A stretch of 64,000 bases of DNA. Origin: Siphonodentalium dalli (taxonomy: Eukaryota > Mollusca > Scaphopoda > Gadilida > Siphonodentaliidae). The stretch lies in assembly GCA_032622095.1 (NCBI GenBank), contig CP136069.1, positions 123,372,126 through 123,436,125 on the forward strand, in the 5' to 3' direction. The notes below the pieces were generated by a model. It was not told the DNA's origin and did no database searches. It saw nothing but the letters and a program-made list of their open reading frames with translations. A program made the translations under genes and the position numbers. This document shows, in pieces, positions 1 through 12,300 of the stretch. The stretch's first letter is position 1; each line of letters begins with the position of its first letter.

Positions 1-333
1 TAATTTGGCATGTATGTTCTATAGCATTCTGCCAGTGTGTAGCATAAATTTAAATGTTCTGGTCCATTGCATGCTCGACTGGTCAACAATTGAAGATGAA
101 AATGATGTTTTTTCGAAATCGCACTTCACCATTCGGAGGTCCATAGCTTCGGCGAAAAATGGGTTACCCTCGCGTTCTTTATCTCTTGGGCGGTATCGGT
201 ATAACGACAGATTGGGATAATCCCCAATTTGACCTGTAGTCATGGTGCGGCCGATGCATTGCACAGAATCGATGTCACCCCACTTTTTTGGATACAGATT
301 CAGTTCAATTTGTGCGATCTCATGCACACAACG

Positions 334-1406
334 ATGCCGCACCTTACAGAACAGGATCGTGCGATTGCCATTGGGCTTTTGGAAGCCAATACTCCAGTAA
401 AGCAGGTAGCGCGGAGAATGGGTGTGTCGCCGAATGCCAATCGGAAACTACGGGCAAAATTTCAGCAAACTGGTTCGGTGAAGGATCGACCAAAGAGCGG
501 GCATCCAAAAGTGACAACACCACGCGATGACAGGTTTATCGCATTGACGGCACTGAGGAGGCGAACACTTACAGGTGCGAAGGACATTTTCGTTATTGCG
601 AAAATATCCATTTTATTTTTTTCGTAACACAACCAAGTTTTTCAGCTGTAGAGATACGAGACCAGGTGCACAGTCGCTGGTAGAGGGGCCAGAAGACTCA
701 GCCGCCAGACCATCCGGAACCGGCTATATGGTGCCCAGCTACGGGCCCGGCGTTTGGTGAAAAAGGCAGCCCTCCTGATGCGACACAAGGCAGCGAGGTT
801 GGCATGGGCCAGACATCACGTATGCTGGACAAGACGACAATGGGCAAACGTCTTATTCACTGACGAGACGAGGGTTTGTCTGCGACATGTTGATGACAGA
901 AGACGAGTTTGGCGCCGTCGCGGGGAGCAGCACGCAGACTGTTGTGTTCAACCAGTGACGGCTTATGGTGGCGGCAGCGTCATGGTTTGGGGAGGGATTC
1001 GCACTGGTACCAAGACAGAACTGGTCCCGATCAACGGCAACCTCAACGGTGTGATGTACCTGGACAATGTGCTCCTACCATATGTCATCCCACAAGCTCA
1101 GGTGGCTGGTAACCAGCTCGTACTTATGGATGACAATGCCCGCCCCCACCGAGCCCGGGTTGTGAACGAGTTTCTGATTGCCAATGGGATCGAGCGAATG
1201 GTATGGCCGGCAAATTCCCCGATCTGAATCCCATCGAACACTTATGGGATCAACTCAAGAGGGCTGTTTACCGGCGAGTTGACGAGGGGACCACTATGGT
1301 TGATCTGCGGTGTCTTTTACAAGAGGAATGGGCAGCAATTCCGCAAAACCGTGTGGCAAAGCGTGTGAACACCATGAGGGCAAGATGTCAACACGTCCTG
1401 CATTGA
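334..1406 (+). pseudogene. Tc1-like transposase, DD34E, broken
   Basis: A transposase of the Tc1/mariner superfamily, which would cut and paste its own element at TA sites. The N-terminal part (334-574) reads MPHLTEQDRAIAIGLLEAN and then a helix-turn-helix region. After a 71-bp gap with intron-like ends (575-645) the reading continues to the catalytic core. The three acidic residues are visible: Asp in TDETR (862-864), Asp in MDDNARPH (about 1132) and Glu in NPIEHLWD (1236-1238). The last two are 34 residues apart, which fits the Tc1 DD34E class. One extra base near 676-680 (giving CGC TGG TAG) and one missing base near 1217-1221 break the frame, so it cannot be active as read. The start at 334 is the ATG that begins the family-like sequence. 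I did not find convincing terminal inverted repeats on either side. Confidence 0.9.
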
Positions 1407-1708
1407 CACGGAAGTTACACCAGATATTGAACAGTCACGAACTCAAAAAAATCAAATTCCCTACCCGAAATCAATGAATTAAATGTTCTGTAGAATTAAA
1501 ATTGACCCCTTGTTTGGTTACTTGCTGCTCATTGAACCATGTCGCTATGAATATGTTCACAAATAAGCGCATCATATTGGTAAATGGACCATTGTAATAA
1601 GTGTGAAATTTCATAAATATCCACCCATAATATTTGGAATTATTGGTCATTATATGAGGGGGGAACTCACTTTTTGTGTTGTGTTTAGTATAATAGCAGT
1701 CGTCCTGA
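1407..1708. other. No gene seen
   Basis: AT-rich sequence after the Tc1 remnant. It may hold the right end of that element, but no inverted repeat could be matched to positions 1-333, where I also see nothing recognisable. Confidence 0.4.
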
Positions 1709-2110
1709 AAATATGGTGCTGGACATTTGCAAAATGAAATCCCCAGAAGGTGAATTTAGTGACGCTCCCCCGCACAGTTGTCTAGCATCACTAAATTCAC
1801 CTTCTGGGGACCTCATTCTGCTTAGGCCTCATCTTCTCTGGAAAGTATCTTTATTCTAAAATTAACAAGTTTTTTAGTTTCTTTAGAAAATTTATTTTCA
1901 TTTTTCAGTTTAGTTTACCGGTATCTATATCCCCAAATTGGCAGATGACACAACCCATAATTGAGGTACCCTATGGGTGTGCACATCACCATCTTCCCCA
2001 TCCGGGAAATTAAATCTGTGTCTAGGTCTCCCATAGCAGATGATACCATGCAGATTGCAGTCCCCAGAGGATGAATTTGTTAATGCTAGCTAGTGTCAAG
2101 TTGGGCTAGA
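1709..2110. mobile_element. Diverged hairpin MITE, copy of the 25776 element
   Basis: It starts TATGGTGCTGGACATTTGC and contains a palindrome on CCCAGAAGGTGAATTTAGTG. Its interior (AAATTAACAAGTTTTTTAG, then a stretch ending CTAGGTCTCCCATAG) aligns in order with 25776-26118. The right hairpin at 2050-2100 is partly decayed. A third, partial copy lies inverted at 31745-31935. Confidence 0.7.
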
Positions 2111-3152
2111 AATGTGTCAATGATATTTATTGCCTGAAGTAAATCATATGGAGACTATCAACTAACTTTTGTGGACATTTGTTTGGGTAATAATGGCCAC
2201 AGGCAACTGATACTAAACCCACAGCGAGACGATCCAGGGTTGGAATGCTTAGTTGGCATCAGTATGGTTGCAACAATTCATTGTGATTACAATGCATCGC
2301 ATTTTAAAGTTTGCGATGTAATGCAAAAACAATTCATGCAGAGTTATCAATAGTCAGAGATACAAACTTGTCCACTCAAAACTTCCAATCTGGGCAGATT
2401 TGGGGACTGTATTAGCTATTATAGTCTACTTGTAATACCTGGCCATGCATTTTGGTCATTTTAGTTAGGTCTTGTAATTTACTTCAATGAATATGCTGAG
2501 GCGAATATACATATACTAAAAATGATTAAAGTGATGTGAAACACTCCGGTAGGGTGATAAAATATAAATGGAGAATAATCTAGTTCAAAGTAGTAATTTT
2601 TACAAATATTATATCCAAATTGACAATACATACGGTCATTCTTATATATTAATTAAATGCAGTGACTCTCGATGGAGAAATCATTTTCGTTAGTTTATCG
2701 CCGATAGATGCGTCCCGAATCGAGTAGTAAATATTTACATTTGAGAGTAGTTCAGACGATGATTTCTATGGAGTGGTACAGTCGATTTGCTTGAGATTTT
2801 CGGCGATATTAGTAGAATGGTACATTCCTCCAGTTGGCATAGCATCTGAGTACTAACTTAACAGTTACAAACACCCGAACAAGTACATAATATGTCTTTA
2901 AGCGGTTCATCTAGTTTTCACAGCCATCAGTTGCCAAAAATTTGCATCAGGATGCGCATCATGGAGGTCTGAATCGTTGCAGCCCTATTGGCGTGTGGCC
3001 CAGGAATAATAAATAGAAGTAAAACTGTGGGCTTGCATACTTTTCATAAATGTTTGGCATTACAAACAGGTAATTGATTTTGCATTGCCTTACCCAGTGG
3101 CAATAGCACCACATAATAAGACACTTCAAGTTGTCAATTCTGAATGCAATAC
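2111..3152. other. Intron or intergenic sequence, no exon seen
   Basis: I searched the minus strand here for the missing C-terminal IFT74 exons and saw none. They should lie left of the window. No other gene or repeat was recognised. Confidence 0.4.
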
Positions 3153-3316
3153 CTGTCTCTTCTTCTCTGCTTGCTGTTTGAGTGCTTTGAGGTCTGAGAA
3201 TGTCACCAGCTCACCCTCCATGGCAGTGATCTTATTCCGAAGCACATCTTGTTCTGTCTTTATCTTATCCTCCAGTTGCTCTACTTTGATCAAATCTTGC
3301 TGCAGTTTCTCTTGTT
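3153..3316 (-). CDS. IFT74: IFT74 exon s (last visible), 164 nt
   Basis: The acceptor CTCCACAG precedes AACAAGAG, and the donor after CAG is GTATTG. It codes [19 protein letters not shown] and continues to an Ala-Glu-Lys-Lys-Arg-Gln end. Its first two bases complete the Glu codon begun by the exon at 18404, and the joined spacing equals that of vertebrate IFT74, so no exon is missing inside the 15 kb intron. It ends in phase 0. Confidence 0.95.
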
Positions 3317-6300
3317 CTGTGGAGATGATTAATAAAGATACGGTAATGTTGGTGGTGGGTATTGCTGTTAAAGATACTCAATCCGATCCGATGGTCCCCA
3401 TATCATCAATATACAACAACAACAACATTTCTTCAAAATAGGCTTTAGTTATCAGAATCGATTTATTGCAACAAAATAATGCTAACCACAGTCAACTATG
3501 GTATAAAATTTCCCAAAACTTGTTATTTATCAACTTTTTATTCAACAAAATATGGACGTACTATCACTTAAGTATCATGAAATGTGGCCCTATTACCACT
3601 TGATTTTAGAGTTATCCATCTTCATCCGCAATTTTGTCCGAGACCACCCATTTGACCACGTGTTTCTGGGCCACATATAATTGCACATCTTGAGAAATAA
3701 CAAACTTCGAAAATCGATATCTGATCACTCTGAGCTTTGATCAAATAATTTTTACCCCCGAAGCCAAAGAAATAGCAATTTATGAGTGTTAATTTGGATA
3801 ATGCATCTTTAAATTTGTCACATCCATTAAAACTGCCATAAACAGAGAGACTTATATTATAGACAAATTTTGTTCTTATACCAATCATAACTATCGCATA
3901 ATTAGTCCCGGAGCTAATAGGGGTACCCTTGCACCCCCCCCTGGGACTTAACTTCACCCCACTCATTTTGTTCCTTATTATGTCCTTCAACTTTTAAGCA
4001 ATGTTAACAAGAACAAAAAGTGGCCGTGTAGACTCCAGACAAGATGGCGTCCATCATGGCCGCCGTTTTTCAGCCCAGACCCTAAGTCAGTGTTATGCAA
4101 ATTATAGCGGGAAAATCTTGTAAAATGTATACAAATGTATATATTTTCGTGAAGCTGAGACATAATGACACATTTTTGAGCCAAAATTGAAACTCACCAT
4201 CCAAGATGGCTGCCAAAATGGCCACCGGAAGTTGAAAATATAAATTATTTTCACAAATATCTTCTAGATCAATTCATGCTGTTTGGAACTGGTTGAGTAA
4301 TGCAACTTTATTTTGTGTTTTGTATATTAACTGATCATTGGAGCAACGAAATATGCAATTATTGGGGTCCTAACCCCTTCCGATCCCTCAAAAATTTGAT
4401 TTTACAGAATGCGGTATAAAATTTCACAAAAAATCACATTTGGGATTCTAGTCATATTTCAACAAGAAATGAACAGAACTTTGTAATGTAAGTGAGGCAT
4501 ATCATTAACTATTAATGTTCCAAATCACTGGGACCAAAATTCTTACTTTGGCTCAAAATGGCTGCCAATATGGCCGCCAAAATATGGAAAATGGTAAATA
4601 TTACACCAGCGTGTCCTGCAATCGCTTACAAGTTGTGGTTGATGTATACAATTGGCTAATCTGTATTCTATACATTGCATACTAACATGTCTAATGCACC
4701 ATGGATCATTTTTACTATTGTCACCACTGACATCACCAGAAATATGGGATTTTTCTCTCACAAACTTGACAAAAATATTGGCAAAAATTCACTTTTCAGG
4801 GTTCGACCATTTGTTCAAGTAAACTGCAACTATCTTTGGTATCAAAGGTGTTTATTGTTTTGGTCTATCTTAAGTGTGTCACACTGTGATGTTTAAAGAC
4901 TGAAATGCTCAAGATGGCTTCCAAAATGGCAACCAAATTTGTAAAAAGTTAAAAGTTAACATATCCCGAACATAATTCTCTGCGTTATCCGAAAAAGATA
5001 GCAAATTGTGACTCACTTGGTTATTTTACGTATTAGTTAATTAACTGACAAATACGTTCTATTATATTTGTTCCAGTTCCGTATGGGGCATGACAAATTC
5101 ATTTTAAAGTTGCAGTATGGAATTTTGCGGAGAACCTCTTTTGTGATTCTGGCCATATTATTGAAAGGAAATGAGCAGAACTTTGAGACGGAACTGAGAT
5201 TAATATGTTTACCTGGATTGACTCTATGGTCATGTGTATGGCGAATAGGTATACATGTAGCGGCTGTATGGTCCATGGTGAGGTGAATATGTATACAATG
5301 AGTGACTGTATGATCGTGAATGTAGTGAATATGTATACATAGAGTGACTTTTTGTCATGCGTCGGGTATAGGTGTATACCCGGTGTTCATGCATGGTGAC
5401 TCGTGGCTGTATCGTCATTTGTGGTATGTACGGGTATAACCAAGTATGGCTGCATGCTCAGGGGGTGTTAAGCGTGGAAAGCGATAGCCACCCATTAGCA
5501 CACAGTCATTACATATATACATAAACACCACAGACATAACAATATAGTAACCCACTGTATATATGTACACCTGATCCATGACCACGGATGACCATACAGC
5601 CATGCGTCACAATGCAGGCACACCGGGTATACTCCTAAACATGACCCATAACCATATAGTCACTCCCTGTATACCCATTCATCTCACCATTGGCCATAAG
5701 GTCACCCCCTGTATACCTATTCTCCAAACGCATGGTCAAATAGACAATCAATATCTACATCAACACCACAACAATGGCCATAAAGTCATTCCGGTATACA
5801 TATGATATTTTTAAAAATATAATATATATTTCCTTAAAGAAAGCCTGAACACTGAACTATATGGATAGATGTCCTGCGTTTGTAAAACCATAGTAGAAAA
5901 GGGGTTAACTTTTTTGTGGTCGCTACGGTACCTCGCGGTCTTTAGTGGCTTGCTCGTATTAGTCACGCATGCGCAGTCCCAATATAACTGACTGAATACG
6001 CCAGTTTATTTTCAACTCAATCAGGAGATTGGCGAGTTGAGGGGTTGGGAATGGCACCGCCATGGGAGGGCCCTTTGATAGTTCAGTGTTCAGGCTTTCT
6101 TTAAGGAAATATATATTATATTTTTAAAAATATCATATTTCCGCTAAAGGAAGCCGTTCACACTGAACTATATGGATTAGAATGCAAGCCCAGGAGGAGG
6201 CACGAGCAATAAAGTTAATAGCCAAATTTTGGAGGGAATGCACTCTTCTAAAACAGATTGTACCTAAATATGAACTCTTTAATGAATCTGTTATGATTAG

Positions 6301-9300
6301 GTACGTGAAATAACTCATATAATTAGAGTGCTATATTGCCCAAACATGTACCTCCCCCCCCTTGTTTTTGGAAGCAACATCCCAGGTGGTGCCATTCAAT
6401 TCGGAATTGCGAGCGAACCGAGCAATTCTCTGTTCTTCATCCGTCAGTTCTAAGAATCCAGCCGATTTGAGATTCGAGGAGACTAACTCCCTCTCCGCCT
6501 TAGCGACATAACGACCTGCACTGGAGGAGGCCCACTCAAAAGATGGCAAGACAACCAACATTAAGAGTTAAGCTGCCTAAGGCCATCCAGCCGGTGTCGA
6601 TACGTACGCACTCGATTTTTTGGCAGCTTTAGCGCCCAGAACCGCTAGGGTCTGGTGGGGGCCAAATGGCCTGGAGGTCCCAAGTACCCCTGCAGCTCCA
6701 CCAGACGTATCCCCACGAATTGGTTGAACCGTCGATACGTAACCGGAGGAGCGTGAACTGGTCCTGCCCTTAGAACAGTTATCACACGTTCACATGTCCC
6801 TGAGGTACCTATGTATCACAATATACACATTGCGTATATATATATATAAAATGATATAATATATATATCCGGGGGATATACATATTAAGTTTTCCTCATG
6901 AGACCATGTCAGAAGGCCCTTCCAAAGCTGCGCCCATCAATCTAATGGGCGGAGCCAGATCACAGCTCCCTGTCATGATCCAACGTATCACTAAATATAG
7001 ATATACAACCCCACAGAGAACATGTCTCATGTCGCTGAGGTACCTATGTATCACCGTTTCACAAGATATCATTGCAGAAACCCGGTGACACAAATCTTTC
7101 GCATATATAGATATATAAAATGATATAATAGATATATCATGGTGATATATAAGTCATCATGAGATCATGTCAGAAGACCCTACTAAAGCTGCGCCCAACA
7201 ATCCAATGGTCGGAGCCAGAGCAGAGATCCCTGGCACAATCCAATGTATCATTAAAGATATATATATAGCCACTCAGAGAACATGGCCAAACACCGCAGG
7301 TGACCAGAGCATCCGATGAGAAAGCAAACCGCTACTCTCAGGTGCCAAAACAATAGTGTCGGTACGAGTATTAATTTTGGAGAAATTTCCCAACGAGCAC
7401 CATCCTTTGGAATGGAGACAGACAGCAAAATGTGCAATCACAAGTATTATGTTCAGCCTAAATCCACACACATTACTATTATTAGGCCATCACGACCACT
7501 AGGCACCTGAGAGCAGTCCGCGTTCCCAGCGGAATACCCACCGCGATCCGATTCTAAGAAATGAAGGTGCGCCTTCTACAACCGAAATCAGTTCAAATGA
7601 TGTAAAATGTAGTCAGATGATGAACACAGGTAAATTTTCACGGTCACCATACGGAATATTCAGGTCCGAGCCTCTGCCCCCCCCAAACATGCAGCAGAAC
7701 GACCTAGGTGTGTGATAGGTCAGTTAGTGTGAAGCATGCAGCAAACTAGGGGAAGACCCGCTCTAAAAATGGCTCCCCTAGGAAGGAAACGAATGAAATT
7801 ATCATCCTCCTAGTAAAGGAAACACATCCCTTTATAATGTTGTTTTATTTTAATTTGAAGAGCCAAGATAGAGAGGAACTCCCCAGACCTAAGTGGTCCC
7901 GCTTATGGCATGTTTAAGGAAGAAAGGACAGCATAGACCGAAATGCGCAGTTGGCAGCATGGCTTCAGGCCCTTATGATCGGGCATCTGTGCCATGGGGA
8001 TGGGATGCCACTCGAACGGGGTGGTCCCCTGCCTGCGTCTTAGGAAAGGTCGGTAATGCTGGTCAATGAGCTTCCTCGAAAGCTTAGCTGGACAGCGCAA
8101 ACGTCTTTGCCTGTTTTATTGTCTATGTGCCAGATAATCAAATTGATATGGGCAATAGAAGTATGAAGAGCCATGCTGATGGCCTCTTGTCGGAAAGACT
8201 ATTGGCAGTGGTCGTGGGACACATGGCAATATAAATGCTTTCCATGTAAATATGCTTCATTTGTGTGTGAAGCATATTCGCCATATCAACGGTATGAAAG
8301 GTCGGGACACGTATATATTTTAAAATTCATTGAGACTCCAACTAGTCCATGAATACCTTCAAAACACCAACCATGCCCTTTATGAACAATGCATGCTGTA
8401 TTGGATGTACAGCCTGTTCTTGTACCAAGCTCACATTTGATATGGTTACTTGCCATAAATAATGTCTCCCCCCACTTTCCTTGTCTTGGAATACCACTGC
8501 TATTATATCGTTATTCATTGGGGAACGTCATCCAGGCACGGTCGCCAGTTATTTCCAGTGGGCCAGTTACATGTACCTGGAGGGGTCAAGTCACCACGAC
8601 ACTAAATACCTGTCAGGCTGGAATCATTCTCATAATTGAATCAAGAAGGGGAAAGGTTGTTCAAACCAAAGTATCTTCAAATATATTTGTAGATAGTGAA
8701 ACCATGATTAAACAGCATCAGAGTGACGATAAGCTTCTTGCCTTACTCTAGAGAATGCAAACCGGAGCACCCATGATTTGTAATTTTGTGTCCCAATTAG
8801 AGCCATATCCAGAATCGTAGTAACCCAGCCCCCCCCCCCGCTTCTTTTCGGTAAACCTACACAGGAAGGAAAGCAATTATGTTTGTATTCCGGAAGGAGA
8901 CACCATTTAGTCGAGAAACAACCCAGCAATTTTGAAAGGATGGGTTAATTTTGGATACAATTCAGAATAATAACGAAAATCTGTAATTGAGACAATAGTG
9001 AAACTGTCATCACGATTAATTTTAGTGTCATGCTTGCAATCATTAAATGCTAGCAGTTCAAAATTTGACAGTGAAGTTGAAGCACTGTACGAGAATCGAA
9101 TCATGTACTCAACAGAATTCTGACTCCTGTCAGATGTCAATCCCTGTCTGAAATTAATGACACTTAACGAATCTTAGTACGACAACAGTCATTATTTTTC
9201 TGATATTGATAAACTGATAACTTCAAGCGTCAACCAACACATCGAAATCATAGGAGACATGTGTGACAGTATTAAAACAGAAAACACAAAGTATTTTGTG

Positions 9301-12300
9301 AAAGCATGTTGTTTTGATGAGATCTAGTGACTCCAGTAGTGTTCTGTAACATGCACACACCTCGGTGTGTACATGGGTCAGCCATCAAGTTTTTATTGTC
9401 CACACCCGATCGCACAGCGTAGTGCACCCACGACAACATACCTGAACAAGTGTTGTAATGGGGAAAGTCGGCATTTGCATTCGGATTTTATTCAGTAATC
9501 TCGAATGGGACTTGTTATAGCACTTGTCCAATATCAATCTCTGTCGACTTATTAAAGTAATAATGACACTACTGTTTTGACATTGATAAACCCAGATGTA
9601 AATTGTAATCAACTTTTAAGTTCAAATGTGACCAACACATCTGTATCAGTTGTATTGAACCATAAAACAACAAAGTATTATATGAAAGAATGTTGTTCAC
9701 AACATTATGATAGATAGCGTCAGTAGCGATGGTAATTATTGCTAAATAAATGTCCACGCGTAAATAAATTCCCACGAAATTAGGATACTTCCGGTAGCGA
9801 ATCACGTGGCATTTATATCTGACAAATTATATCATACCTTATAGGTTCTATAATAATTACATAGATGCATTGCTCACAATAATCTATGCGCCTCGTAAGG
9901 CCTTGAAATGGCGGCTGATTATGGCGAAATGTCGATTTTCATATTCGAAAATATTTTAAGTCCGCCGCCTTTTCGAAAACCCGGACAATTTGTATGTTTG
10001 AAGCGAAACGGTCCGTTAAAATCGAAACAATAATTCTAAAAACTAACGCGTAGGCGACCAGTAATTATTGTATCGATAAATTGAATTTGTTGTCTAGTTG
10101 TTAAACGACAAATTCGGAAAAATACTCCCTTAGACTTCTCGTTCGGTTCGTAGCAGAAAATAAACTGGCGTATTCAGTCAGTTATATTGGGACTGCGCAT
10201 GCGTGACTAATACGAGCAAGCCACTAAAGACCGCGAGGTACCGTAGGCGACCACAAAAAAGTTAACCCCTTTTCTACTATGGTTTTACAAACGCAGGACA
10301 TCTATCCATATAGTTCAGTGTGAACGGCTTCCTTTAGCGTAAATATGCACCTCACCAATGACCATATAGCCACTCGCTTCATACTCATACCCTCACCCAT
10401 GTCACCTGGTATACTCCTTCATCTGACCTATGGCCATATAGTCACCCCGTGTATACCTATTCAAAACATTCATACATGATCATGGTCAATCCTTGTATAC
10501 ATATTCGCCTCAACATTGGCCATGTCACTCCTTGTATCCCTATTTGTCACACCATAGCCGAATAGCCACTCAAGATATACTAATACACCCCATCCATGTC
10601 ACTATAGTCACTCCATGTATGCATGTGCACCTCATCCATGGCCATATAGCCACTCGCTATATACACATATCCCTCGCCCATGACAATAAAGCAACACGTG
10701 TTATACTGGTATAACCTACACATGACCATACCGCCACGAGTCACCAAACAGGAGCACCAGGTATACTCATACGCCTGACACATGACCATTTAGTCACCCA
10801 CTGTATAGATGTTCATTACATTTGTGACCATACAGTCACTACTGTCTTGTATACCTACATGTTCTCATCTCACTATTAACCATACAGTCACTACTTGTAT
10901 ACCTATTTGACACACATATTCATATAACCACTCGATATACATATGCAGCTCACCCTAGACTATAGATTTACTCCAGGCATACATGTAAACCTCACTAATG
11001 GCCATTCAGCCCTTCCAGATATACAAAAAAAACCGCACACACGACCACTCAAACACTCCATACTTGCATATACACCTCACACATGACAATTCAGCAATTC
11101 ACTGCATAATCATACACGCCATCCATGATAATACAGCTAAGCCTTATACACCCACAAATGATAATACATCCACGAGATATATAAATATACATCCCACCAT
11201 TACCACACAGACACTCCCTATATAACCACACCCTCGATAATGTCCACCCAGCTTACTCCAGGTATTCATATTCAATCATGACCGTACAGTTATTCCATGT
11301 ATACATGTACACATTACCCGTAACCATAAAATCACTCCCTATTTATCCACACACCCCATCCATGATCATACAGACAACACATGCACATACCTCCCAGGAC
11401 CTTACAGTCACTCCATATATACATAATCAACACATAGATGACCATGTAGCTATATCCATACACCACACCAATGACCATACAGGTACACCGGTTGCACCCG
11501 TACTGAATATACACAATCATACACCATAGACTCACTCCATGCATACCGATTGACCTCACACCTGACCATGACCTCTCCCTGTATACCTAGATGCATCTTA
11601 CCATGGACAACCCACTAATAACCATATAGTCACTCATTGTATACCTACTCACATCAGTCATGACATACAATAACTCCCTGTATACCCAGAATAGCCAAAG
11701 ATTATGATCCATCTCAGTTCTGTATCAAAGTTCTGCCCATTTCCTTTCAATAAATGTGGCCAAAATTACAAAAGAGGTTCTCAGCAAAATTGCATACTTT
11801 AAAATGAATTTGTCATGCTCCAAAAGGAACTGAGACAACCAGAATAGAACATGTAGTTGTCAGTTAATTAAATAACATGTATAATAACCAAGTGAGTCAC
11901 AATATGCTACCTTTTCGGATAATGCAGAGAATGTTCGGGATATATGTAAAAAATTAACATTCTACAAATTTGGTTGCCATTTTGGAAGCCACCTTGAGCA
12001 ATTCAGTCTATAAACACTGTAGTGTGATACATTTAAAATAGACCAAAACAATAAACACCTTTCAATCCAAAGATATTTTACCTGAAAAAATGGTCCAAAC
12101 CTGAAAAGTTAATTTTTGCCCATATTTATGTCAAGTTTTTGAGAGAAAAGTCCAATATTTTTGACGATGTCAGGGGTGACAATAGTAACAATTAACCATG
12201 GTGCATCAGACATGTTAGTATTCAATGTATAGAATGCAGAATAGCCAATTTTATACATCAACCACAACTTGTAAGCGATTGCAGGACACGCTGGTGTAAT

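Larger units (their letters stand above)
5801..10347. mobile_element. Bipartite TIR element, copy 1
   Basis: A short module (5801-6138) is followed directly by a long body (6139-10347). Body ends are inverted: CATATTTCCGCTAAAGGAAG at the left against its complement ending at 10347. The module has its own inverted ends (ATTTCCTTAAAGAAAGCC). About 165 bp of the module (5848-6012) is the inverted copy of the body's right subterminal region (10157-10325). No transposase or other coding region is recognised. It interrupts the minisatellite. Copy 2 at 12806-16696 has the same architecture. Confidence 0.75.

Noticed and set aside
3085-3441. 118-residue plus-strand open frame as a gene
   Set aside because: It is the antisense shadow of the IFT74 exon at 3153-3316.
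3622-3990. 122-residue minus-strand open frame with [17 protein letters not shown]
   Set aside because: It spans the border between a dispersed repeat and the large inverted repeat, and the copy of this sequence at 16800-16884 has no matching longer frame. No domain recognised.
10493-11529. Long open frames in the minisatellite (for example 11278-11529) as genes
   Set aside because: They exist on both strands and follow the repeat unit. No start context, splice signal or domain is seen.
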